Positions 50,337 through 58,318 of a stretch of DNA of 64,000 bases are shown here, piece after piece. The DNA is from JACVRW01 sp963733885 (GTDB lineage Bacteria; Actinomycetota; Thermoleophilia; Solirubrobacterales; Thermoleophilaceae). Position 1 is the stretch's first letter. The number at the start of each line of letters is the position of its first letter. The notes beneath the pieces were generated by a model. The model was not told the origin of the DNA, searched no databases, and saw nothing but the letters and a program-made list of their open reading frames with translations. The position numbers and the translations under genes are program-made. The stretch spans positions 434,001 through 498,000 of the forward strand of contig CAVTES010000004.1 of NCBI GenBank assembly GCA_963733885.1. The letters are read 5' to 3'.

Positions 50337-51737
50337 ATGGCATCCCGTCTTCGGCGCGCGGCCTGCGCCCTCTGGGCGGTCGGACTGGCCGCCACCGCCT
50401 CCCCGGCGGCCTTCGCGGACGATGACCGTCGCGGCGACCGCGGCGACCACGGCACCGTCCGCTACGCGACCTTCAACGCGTCGCTCAACCGCTACCGGGA
50501 GGGGCAGCTGGTCGAGGAGCTCGCCGACCCGTCGATCCGCCCCGCCGGGGACCGGCAGATCCGCACGGTGGCCGAGATCATCCAGCGGGTCCGGCCCGAC
50601 GTGCTGCTGGTCAACGAGTTCGACTTCGACGACGAGGGTCGCCGCGGCACGAGCAGGGCGGCCGAGCTCTTCCAGGACAACTACCTGTCGGCGTCCCAGA
50701 ACGGGGCGCGCGCGATCCACTACCGCTACCGGTTCACAGCGCCGTCCAACACGGGCATTGCCTCGGGCTTCGACCTCGACAACGACGGCCGAGTCGTCAC
50801 GACTCCCGGCCCGGGCTACGGGAACGACAGCTTCGGCTTCGGCGAGTTCCCCGGCCAGTTCGGCATGACGGTGTACTCGAAGCACCCGATCCTCGAGCGT
50901 GGCGTTCGCACGTTCCAGAAGTTCCTGTGGAAGGACATGCCGGGAGCGCGGCTGCCCAACGACCCGGCGACACCGGCGCCGGCGGACTGGTACTCGCCCG
51001 AGGAGCTCGCCGTGTTCCGGCTCTCCTCGAAGAGCCACTGGGACGTCCCGATCCGCGTGCGCGGCAAGGTGGTCCACTTCCTCACGAGCCATCCGACGCC
51101 GCCGGTGTTCGACTTGGCCGAGGACCGCAACGGCACGCGAAACGCCGACGAGATTCGCCTCTGGGCCGACTACGTCACCCCTGGCGCCGGCGGATACATC
51201 TACGACGACCGCGGCCGCCGCGGCGGGCTCGAGCGGGGCGCGCGGTTCGTGATCGCAGGCGACCAGAACAGCGACCCGCTCGACGGCGACAGCATCCCGG
51301 GGGCGATCCAGCAGCTGCTCGACAACCCGCGCGTGAACACCAGCGTGACGCCCACCAGCCCCGGCGGTCCGCAGCAGTCGGCGATCCAGGGTGGAGCGAA
51401 CGCCGCGCACCGTTCCAATCCCGCCTACGACACCGCGGACTTCAATGACAACCCGGCGCCCGGCAACCTGCGCGCCGACTACGTGCTCCCCGACTCCGGT
51501 CAGCGCATCAAGGACGCGTTCGTGTTCTGGCCGCGGAGCGACGACCCGCTGTTCCCGCTGGTGGGCACGTTCAACGTGAGCTTCTTCCCGGACGGCAACG
51601 GCTTCCCCTCGTCCGATCACCGGCTGGTGGCGGTGGACGTGAAGGTCGCTCGCCGCGGAGGCGATCGCGATGATGACGCCGATGACGATGACGACGACCG
51701 GGACGATGACGACGATCGCGAGGACGACGACGATTGA
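50337..51737 (+). CDS. Secreted endonuclease/exonuclease/phosphatase-fold protein with poly-Asp tail
   Basis: 466-residue exported EEP-fold enzyme. Signal peptide about residues 1-28 (ending AAFADDD). Catalytic elements: VRYATFNASLNR (metal Asn), VLLVNEFDFDDEG (metal Glu), HFLTSHPTPP, FVIAGDQNSDPLDG (Asp-x-Asn) and the final PSSDHRLVAVDV (Asp-His pair). The last about 25 residues are almost all Asp with some Arg, likely disordered or calcium-binding. ATG 50337 with an AGGA site. Resembles secreted phosphatases or nucleases; substrate unknown. Confidence 0.85.
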   Translation: MASRLRRAACALWAVGLAATASPAAFADDDRRGDRGDHGTVRYATFNASLNRYREGQLVEELADPSIRPAGDRQIRTVAEIIQRVRPDVLLVNEFDFDDEGRRGTSRAAELFQDNYLSASQNGARAIHYRYRFTAPSNTGIASGFDLDNDGRVVTTPGPGYGNDSFGFGEFPGQFGMTVYSKHPILERGVRTFQKFLWKDMPGARLPNDPATPAPADWYSPEELAVFRLSSKSHWDVPIRVRGKVVHFLTSHPTPPVFDLAEDRNGTRNADEIRLWADYVTPGAGGYIYDDRGRRGGLERGARFVIAGDQNSDPLDGDSIPGAIQQLLDNPRVNTSVTPTSPGGPQQSAIQGGANAAHRSNPAYDTADFNDNPAPGNLRADYVLPDSGQRIKDAFVFWPRSDDPLFPLVGTFNVSFFPDGNGFPSSDHRLVAVDVKVARRGGDRDDDADDDDDDRDDDDDREDDDD

Positions 51738-51762
51738 TCGAACGCGCGGAGGTCGCGCGCGT

Positions 51763-53070
51763 TCAGGAGCTCCCCGGCACCCAGCTCGTCCCGGCCAGCG
51801 GCACCCTCGCCATCGCCGCGGCCTCCACGGTGAGAGCCACCAGGTCCTCCGGCTCCAGGTTGTGCACGTGCGACTTCCCGCACGCGCGTGCCAGCGTCTG
51901 CGTCTCCAGCGTCATCGTGCGCAGGTAGTTGGCGAGGCGGCGCCCGCCGAGCTCGGCGTCGAAGCGGGCCGCCAGCTCGTCGTCCTGGGTCGAGATCCCC
52001 GCCGGGTCGCGGCCCTCGTGCCAGTCGTCGTAGTACCCGGCCGCGCTGCCGATCGCCCGGTAGCCCTCCTCGTGCTCAGGCGAGTTGTCGCCCAGCGCGA
52101 TGATGGCCGCCACGCCGATCGAGACCGCGTCGGCGCCCAGCGCCAGCGCCTTCGCCACGTCGGCACCGGAACGGATCCCGCCCGAGACCACCAGCTGCAC
52201 CTTGCGGTGCATCCCCAGCTCGACGAGCGCCTCCACGGCGGGCCGGATCGCGGCCAGCGTCGGGATCCCCACGTGCTCGATGAACACCTCCTGCGTGGCC
52301 GCCGTGCCGCCCTGCATTCCGTCCAGCACCACCACGTCCGCCCCCGCCTTCACCGCCAGCGCCACGTCGTAGTACGGCCGGGTGGCCCCCACCTTCACGA
52401 AAACGGGCTTCTCCCAGTCGGTGATCTCGCGCAGCTCCTGGATCTTGATCTCCATGTCGTCCGGCCCGGTCCAGTCCGGGTGCCGGCAGGCGCTCCGCTG
52501 GTCGATCCCCTTGGGCAGGTCGCGCATCTCCGCCACCCGGTCCGAGATCTTCTGGCCGAGCAGCATCCCGCCCCCGCCCGGCTTCGCGCCCTGGCCGACC
52601 ACGATCTCGATGGCGTCCGCCTTGCGCAGGTCGTCCGGGTTCATCCCGTAGCGCGAGGGCAGCAGCTGGTACACGAGCAGGCTCGAGTGCTCGCGCTCCT
52701 CGGGCGTCATCCCGCCGTCCCCGGTCGTGGTCGAAGTGCCGACCGCGCTGGCGCCCCGCCCAAGCGCCTCCTTGGCCGGCGCCGACAGGGCGCCGAAGCT
52801 CATCCCGGCGATGGTGATCGGGATCTTCAGGTGGAGCGGCTTCGACGCGTTCCGGTCGCCTAGCACCACGTCCGTGTCGCAACGCTCGCGGTACCCCTCG
52901 AGCGGGTAGCGCGACACGCTCGCCCCGAGAAAGACCAGGTCGTCGAAATGCGGAACCCGCCGCTTGGCGCCGAAGCCGCGGATGTCGTAGATGCCCTCGC
53001 GCGCGGCGCGGTGGATCTCGTGGATCGTACGACGGTCGAAGATCGCGCCCTCGCGCAGGCCAGGATGCAT
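51763..53070 (-). CDS. FMN-binding glutamate synthase-like subunit (MgsC-like), copy 2, Fe-S cysteines lost
   Basis: 435-residue paralog of the 28.9-30.4 kb gene: ITIAGMSFGALSAPAKEAL, STTTGDGGMTPEERE, VVLDGMQGGTAATQE and VVSGGIRSGADVAKA are conserved FMN/TIM-barrel parts. At the place of the three Cys of copy 1 (CYHCHTGRC) it has YYDDWHEGRDPAGI, so a 3Fe-4S cluster cannot be bound there. Copies differ enough to suggest different electron sources. ATG overlaps the beta-helix gene stop (TGATG). Last gene of the mgsA-B-C order on this strand. Confidence 0.87.
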   Translation of the reverse strand: MHPGLREGAIFDRRTIHEIHRAAREGIYDIRGFGAKRRVPHFDDLVFLGASVSRYPLEGYRERCDTDVVLGDRNASKPLHLKIPITIAGMSFGALSAPAKEALGRGASAVGTSTTTGDGGMTPEEREHSSLLVYQLLPSRYGMNPDDLRKADAIEIVVGQGAKPGGGGMLLGQKISDRVAEMRDLPKGIDQRSACRHPDWTGPDDMEIKIQELREITDWEKPVFVKVGATRPYYDVALAVKAGADVVVLDGMQGGTAATQEVFIEHVGIPTLAAIRPAVEALVELGMHRKVQLVVSGGIRSGADVAKALALGADAVSIGVAAIIALGDNSPEHEEGYRAIGSAAGYYDDWHEGRDPAGISTQDDELAARFDAELGGRRLANYLRTMTLETQTLARACGKSHVHNLEPEDLVALTVEAAAMARVPLAGTSWVPGSS

Positions 53071-53792
53071 CAGTACTCACCCGCATTGTCGACGTCGAAG
53101 TTGTAGAGCCGCCGCGCCGATCCGAAGCGCCGGAAGTCGGAGGCGCCGCAATCCGTGACCTCGGCACGCTCCAGCAGGCCCGTCAGCTCGGCCATGTGCT
53201 CGTCGCGCATGTCCTTCTCCACACAGTCCGCCCCGAGGCCCGCCACTTCGCCGCGCACGTACAGGTGCGCCTCGTATATCGAGTCGCCAAGCGCGTCGCC
53301 GGCGTCGCCGCACACGACGAGACACCCTTTCTGCGCCATGAACGCGCTCATGTGCCCCACCGACCCCTGGACCACGATGTCCACGCCCTTCATCGAGATC
53401 CCGCAGCGCGCCGACGCGCTGCCGCGGATCAGGAGCGTCCCGCCGCGGCCGCTGGCCCCGGCAGACTGCGAGGCGTTTCCATCGACCACGACGGTCCCGG
53501 ACATGATGTTCTCGGCCACGCCCACGCCCGCGTTGCCGTGCACCCGCACGGTGGCGTGCTTGTTCATTCCGGCGCAGTAGTAGCCCGCGTGCCCCTCGAT
53601 GTCGACCTCGACCGGCGCGTCGATCCCCACCGCCAAGGCGTGGGCGCCGCGCGGGTTGAGCACCCGCCAGCGGCCCGGCACCTCCGGCGCGTGAAGTGCG
53701 GCGTTCAGCTCACGCAGGGGGGTCTGCGCGAGATCGACCTGCCGTGCGCGAGGGGCCGGGCGTGGCCCGGACCGGAGCGATCCGCCTTTCAC
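53070..53792 (-). CDS. GltB3/MgsB-like GXGXG beta-helix subunit, copy 2
   Basis: 240-residue beta-helix partner with turns EGHAGYYCAGMNKHATV, GNAGVGVAENIMSGTV, GRGGTLLIRGSASARCG, GSVGHMSAFMAQKG and GDAGDALGDSIYEAH, plus the C-terminal NFDVDNAGEY-like tail that parallels YNYDSLEP of copy 1. GTG 53792 overlaps the amidotransferase stop (GTGA). The N-terminal about 25 residues are basic and poorly conserved, so a slightly later start is possible. Confidence 0.83.
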   Translation of the reverse strand: MKGGSLRSGPRPAPRARQVDLAQTPLRELNAALHAPEVPGRWRVLNPRGAHALAVGIDAPVEVDIEGHAGYYCAGMNKHATVRVHGNAGVGVAENIMSGTVVVDGNASQSAGASGRGGTLLIRGSASARCGISMKGVDIVVQGSVGHMSAFMAQKGCLVVCGDAGDALGDSIYEAHLYVRGEVAGLGADCVEKDMRDEHMAELTGLLERAEVTDCGASDFRRFGSARRLYNFDVDNAGEY

Positions 53793-54682
53793 GGGACGGG
53801 CGTCCGCTCCCAGCTGTAGACACGCCCGGGCTCTGGCTCCCAGGTCGCGGCCTCCTCGGCCCCCGGCAGCACCGCGATCGCGCGGTACTCGGAGGCCATC
53901 GCGACCCAGTTGTCCGTCTCGGCCATCACGGCGGGCTTGCACGCGATCGGGTCGCGCAGAACGGCGAAGCCCTCCTTCGTGCCGACCGCGAACGTGTAGA
54001 AGCCGTCGAGGTCGTCGAGGCAGCCTTCGAGCGCGTGCTCGAGCGAGGCGCCCTCGCGCAGCCTCCACGTGAGGTAGCCCGCGGCCACCTCGCTGTCGTT
54101 CTCGGTCTGGAAGTCGATCCCCTCGGCGCGCAGCGTCTCGCGGAGGCGGTTGTGGTTCGAGAGCGAGCCGTTGTGCACGAGGCAGAGGTCGAGCCCGGTG
54201 GAGAACGGGTGCGAGCCGTCGGTGGTGACTTTGCTCTCCGTCGCCATCCGCGTGTGGCCGAGCGCGTGGCTGCCCTGGAGCGACGAGAGCTCGAAGCTCT
54301 CGACGAACCGCTCGGGCCGGACCGCCTCCTTGTAGATCTCGATGGCCTCGCCGGCGCTCATCACGCGGAGCTCGGGGTAGCGCTCGTGCAGCCACCTGAC
54401 CGCCTCGTCGGCCTCGGCCTCGACCACGAGCACCGCGTGGCTGCCGTGCACATCCGGCTCACCGGCGCCGAGCGCCTCGGCGACACCCGTCCAGTCCTGG
54501 CGGGGATCTGCGCTGAAGAGCGACACCTTGGACGAGCCCGGCGGCGCCGGATCGCGGTAGAAGGCGACGCCGGCCGAGTCGGGGCCGCGGTCGCTCAGCT
54601 GCAGCAGCATCTCGCCGAGATGCATGCCGAGAGCGTCCCTCACGCCCTGGGATTTGGAGAACAGTCCGACGATTCCGCACAT
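53789..54682 (-). CDS. Class II glutamine amidotransferase subunit (MgsA-like), copy 2
   Basis: 297-residue Ntn-hydrolase, start set at ATG 54682 so that the nucleophile is Cys2 (MCGIVGLFS). Motifs SDRGPDSAGVAFY, GHTRMATESKVTTDG, LVHNGSLSNHNRL and NDSEVAAGYL are intact. As in copy 1, an insert about residues 60-130 separates the N-terminal motif pair. Divergent from the GS-like ligase across 124 bases that contain a perfect palindrome, giving coordinated control of ligase and synthase. Confidence 0.88.
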   Translation of the reverse strand: MCGIVGLFSKSQGVRDALGMHLGEMLLQLSDRGPDSAGVAFYRDPAPPGSSKVSLFSADPRQDWTGVAEALGAGEPDVHGSHAVLVVEAEADEAVRWLHERYPELRVMSAGEAIEIYKEAVRPERFVESFELSSLQGSHALGHTRMATESKVTTDGSHPFSTGLDLCLVHNGSLSNHNRLRETLRAEGIDFQTENDSEVAAGYLTWRLREGASLEHALEGCLDDLDGFYTFAVGTKEGFAVLRDPIACKPAVMAETDNWVAMASEYRAIAVLPGAEEAATWEPEPGRVYSWERTPVP

Positions 54683-54755
54683 GTCCTCGATCGAGTCTAG
54701 GCAGGCGCCTCCACACCCCCAATGGGTGGGTGGCGCACATTTTCCGGGGACGCTG

Positions 54756-54770
54756 TGTGCGAATCGCACA
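54756..54770. promoter_or_regulatory. Palindromic operator between mgsA-like and GS-like genes
   Basis: TGTGCGA-A-TCGCACA is a perfect 7-base inverted repeat around a central A, in the divergent control region 37 bases before the ligase ATG. A similar TGCGAA core occurs before the atypical amt gene (about 24431-24440). Confidence 0.6.
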
Positions 54771-54806
54771 TTGGAGCCGTGAGGGTGAGCGGATAGCTTG
54801 CCCGCC

Positions 54807-56184
54807 ATGAACGAGCCCTTCACCGCGCCCGAGTCGCGCGAGGACGTCGACCGCTACATCCGAGAGAACGACGTCGAGTTCCTCTTCGCGCAGTTCGTCG
54901 ACATGCACGGCAAGCCGAGCGCCAAGCTGGTGCCGGCACCCCACCTCGACGGCCTCCTCAGCGAGGGCGCCGGCTTCGCGGGCTTCGCCGCCGGCCCGAT
55001 CGGCCAGCAGCCCAACGACCCGGACATGGCCGCCATGCCCGACATCCGGTCGCTCACTCCGCTGCCGTGGAAGCCGAACGTGGCCCGGTTCGCCTGCGAC
55101 GTCCACGTGCAGGGTGAGGAATGGCCTTACGACCCACGGACCATCCTGCGCCGCCAGCTCGAGCGGGCCCGCTCGATGGGCTTCGAGTTCATGCTCGGCA
55201 CCGAGCTCGAGTACTTCCTCGTACGGCGCCGCGAGGATGGCGGGATCGAGCTGGCCGACCCGCTCGACACGCTCGACCAGCCCTGCTACGACATGCGCGC
55301 CCTAACGCGCAACCTCGACTTCATGTCTCAGGTCTCGCGCTACGTCACCGGGCTCGGCTGGAACAACTACGCCAACGACCACGAGGATGCGAACGGGCAG
55401 TTCGAGCAGAACTTCGATTTCGCCGATGCGCTCACGACCTGCGACCGGGCCATCTTCTTCCGCTACATGGTGGAGTCGCTGGCGCAGGAGCGGGGGATGA
55501 TCGCCACCTTCATGCCGAAGCCGTTCGACCACCTGACCGGCAACGGCGCTCACTTCCACATGAGCCTCTGGAAGGACGGCCAGAACGCCTTCGAGGTCGA
55601 TCCGTCCGAGGACCCGCGCGGCATGGGCCTCTCACCGCTCGCCTACAACTTCATCGGCGGGCTGAAGGCGCACGCGAAGGCCTACATCGCGGTGACGGCG
55701 CCGACCGTCAGCTCGTACAAGCGGCTGGTGGTGGGCACGCGCAGCGGCTCGAGCTGGGCGCCCGTGTACGTCTCATACGGCTACAACAACCGCACCCAGA
55801 TGCTGCGCATCCCCGATGCGGGCCGGGTCGAGGACCGCACCGTGGACGGCTCCTGCAACCCCTACCTGGGCGCCACCGCGGTGTCTGGCCGCCGGGCTCG
55901 ACGGGATCGAGCGCGAGCTCGACCCGGGCGAGCCGACCACGGAGCTCAACCTGCACGAGCTGACCGACGAACGGCGCAGCGAGCTCGGCGTCGAGCTGCT
56001 GCCCGGCAACCTGCTCGACGCGACGCGCGAGCTGGAGCGCTGCCAGGTGCTCCGCAAGGCGTTCGGCAACACCGGGACGGAGGACTACGTCGACTACTTC
56101 GTCCGCACGAAGCAGGCCGAGTTCAAGGAGTGGCACGACCGGGTGAGCGACTGGGAGGTCGACCGCTACCTGCAGCTGTTCTGA
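54807..56184 (+). CDS. Glutamine synthetase-like ligase (gamma-glutamylmethylamide synthetase type), copy 2, +1 frameshift
   Basis: About 458-residue GS-fold ligase close to GmaS: GKPSAKLVPAPHLDGL, GAGFAGFAAGPI, TELEYFLVRR, NDHEDANGQFEQNFDF, MPKPFDHLTGNGAHFHMS, GYNNRTQMLRIPDAGR. The last block is broken near 55881 (one extra G): the frame then continues AAGLDGIERELDPGEP to the end DRYLQLF. Joined length matches GmaS. The family makes gamma-glutamylmethylamide from glutamate, methylamine and ATP. Divergent pairing with an MgsABC-like set strengthens this reading, though plain glutamine-synthetase-like activity on other amines is possible. Confidence 0.87.
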
Positions 56185-56195
56185 GAGGCGGCCCT

Positions 56196-57405
56196 CTAGG
56201 TCTCGAGCAGACCGAGCCGCCCCGCCAGGCGGGACGCCGGCAGCGCCTGCAGCAGCAGCGTGACGACCACCGCCAAGGCGACGACGCTTGCGTAGATCTC
56301 GATGTTCGGCACGCCGAGGCCGGCCAGCACGCCCACCAGCGCGGCCGGCACCACGCCGGTCTCGCGCGTCCAGCACAGGAAGAGGATCTCCTGCGGCGTC
56401 CAGCGCGCCTTCCGGTCCGGCAGCGTGCAGGCCAGCACCACGAGCGGGCGGGCCACCAGCAGCAGCGCGGCGAGCACGGCAAGGGCCGGCAGCAGGAACT
56501 CGCCGACGTCGTCGAACGGGATGTTCGCCCCGAGGACGACGAACACGAAGAGCGTCACGAGGTCCGCCGCGCCGGCGCTGAAGATGCGCATCTCCTGCTC
56601 GTGCACGGAGTGCATGGCCAGCCCGAGGTGCTCCATGTTGCCGACGATCAGGCCGGCCATGAACGCGCCCAGGTAGCCGCTGCCCCCGGCCGAGTCCAGC
56701 GAGAAGTAGCTGATCGTCACAACGGTGAGGACGGCGAGCGCGGAGGACTCTCGCCAGACCCCCGCACGGTGGCTCGAGATCACCGCAGCCAGACCCACGC
56801 CGGCGACCACGCCGATCGCGGTGCTGATGCCGAGGTCGACGGCGAACTCCAGCACCGGCTCGGCCACGGAGGAGTCGCCGCTCAGGACCACCCCTGCGAG
56901 CGCCAGGGCGAGCGCGGCGCCTGTGGGGTCGTTGAAGGCCGACTCGGCGATGACCGTCTGCGCCACCTTCGGCCGCAGCCGGGACCGGATGAACAGCGGG
57001 ATGAGGATGGCCGGGTCGGTGGGCGCCAGCACGGCGCCGAGCAGCAGCGCGGCGGTGAAAGACAGGTCGAAGACGAGGTGCGCCACCAGGCCGGTCACCA
57101 GCGCCGTCGCCACCACGCCGGGCAACACGAGCAGCCCGAGCCCCACCCAGACCCGGCGCAGCACCTTGAGCGACAGGTTGAGGCCGCCGTAGAACAGGAT
57201 CAGCGAGACGCCCAGCGTGAACAACAGCTGCGCGCCCAGGGAGTCGATCGGCACCTCGATCACGTCGAGCGCGTGCGGCCCGAAGACGGCGCCCACTCGC
57301 CAGCAGGACGATGATCTCGGGCACGGGCAGCAGGCTCGCCAGGAAACGGGCGCTCAGCGCCGCGACCAGCAGCAGGCTGAGCTCGAGGAGGACGTCCTCG
57401 GTCAC
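56196..57405 (-). CDS. CPA-family cation/proton antiporter, one +1 frameshift
   Basis: Integral membrane antiporter of about 402 residues with roughly 12 helices. N-terminal frame VTEDVLLELSLLLVAALSA runs to IIVLLA; then, after one extra base near 57297, VGAVFGPHALDVIEV continues. Transport motifs GAVLAPTDPAILIPL and ESAFNDPTGAALALAL (Asn-Asp pair) are intact. NhaP-like Na+ or K+/H+ exchange is likely. No cytoplasmic regulatory domain follows. GTG 57405 overlaps the upstream sensor gene stop; the gene ends 11 bases from the GS-like ligase, tail to tail. Confidence 0.85.
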
Positions 57406-58064
57406 TCGCCGGCCCCGGACGGCCGGCGCTGCCGCTCCCCCTCGAGCGCCATTCGGGCGACGTCCCACGCGGTGACGAGGAGCAGCACGATCACCAGTCC
57501 GGCGCCCAGGGCCACCGCGATCAGCCGCTTGCGCGCGTCGTCGCGCGCGTCGTCGAAGGCGCGCTCGGTGGCGGCCGCCTGACCTCTCTCGTAGTCCGCC
57601 AGCTGCTCGGCGGTGTCGGCCATCGCCTCGAACCTCACGAGCTCCGGGCCCAGGAAGATGCGCTTCGTGACCTCCTCCCGGCCGTCCTGCAGCGCGCGGT
57701 AGGCCACCGCGTCGAGCTCCATGAAGCCGTCGAACTCGTCGGTCAGCTGGCGCAGCAGCTCGCGCTCGGGCGGGTCCGCCAGCCGCCGGCGCGCCGCTCG
57801 CAGGTCGGCGCGAAACGAGGCCACCGAACGCTCGAACACGGGCCGCGACCGGCCGCTGTCGTAGCCGTAGGCGGTTTGCCAGCCGTTCACGTCGGTGACG
57901 CCGAACTTCAGCTCGCGCGCAAGCGCCTCGTGGCGGGCCCGCTCACGCACCTCGTCGAAGCGGTCCCCGAGCTCCGCCTGGCCGTGCAGCGCGACCGCGA
58001 TCGTCACAAGCGGGCCGATCACGGTGAGGACGATCGCCGCGTACAGCTTCGCCCGGATCGTCAT
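57402..58064 (-). CDS. Membrane protein with four-helix-bundle sensor domain, no output domain
   Basis: 220-residue protein: a first membrane helix (AKLYAAIVLTVIGPLVTIAVAL), a roughly 155-residue extracytoplasmic helical region rich in Glu/Arg like the 4HB_MCP ligand domain of chemoreceptors (MELDAVAYRALQDGREEVTK, MADTAEQLADYERG), and a second helix (LGAGLVIVLLLVTAWDV) with a short basic tail. No HAMP, kinase or signalling module follows, so it is a sensor half only, perhaps acting on the overlapping antiporter or a partner. Function unknown. Confidence 0.72.
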   Translation of the reverse strand: MTIRAKLYAAIVLTVIGPLVTIAVALHGQAELGDRFDEVRERARHEALARELKFGVTDVNGWQTAYGYDSGRSRPVFERSVASFRADLRAARRRLADPPERELLRQLTDEFDGFMELDAVAYRALQDGREEVTKRIFLGPELVRFEAMADTAEQLADYERGQAAATERAFDDARDDARKRLIAVALGAGLVIVLLLVTAWDVARMALEGERQRRPSGAGE

Positions 58065-58090
58065 CCCGCAGCGGTCGTGCCTCCACTAGG

Positions 58091-58318
58091 GTGGCCGCGG
58101 CCATGCTGCTCTTCGCCCTCACCGGCAACGCGCCGCCCATCCTGATCGTGGCGCTCGCAATCTGCCTCTACCTGACGGTCTGGGACCTGTGGTCCGAGGA
58201 CCTCGAGTTCCTCTACAAGGCGTGGTGGTTCTCGTTCGTCCTCGTCACGCACGTGTTCGGCTACCTGGTGTTCCGGGTGTGGATAGCTCGCCGGCGTGGT
58301 GCAGGCGCGCGACCTTGA
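58091..58318 (+). CDS. Small two-helix membrane protein, unknown
   Basis: About 75 residues from GTG 58091 (or 71 from ATG 58103): two hydrophobic helices (IVALAICLYLTVWDLW and FVLVTHVFGYLVFRVWIA) and a basic tail RRRGAGAR. It is divergent from the sensor gene by 26 bases and its last 74 bases overlap the end of the PucR gene on the other strand, unusual in this otherwise orderly stretch. No family recognised. Confidence 0.55.
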   Translation: MAAAMLLFALTGNAPPILIVALAICLYLTVWDLWSEDLEFLYKAWWFSFVLVTHVFGYLVFRVWIARRRGAGARP

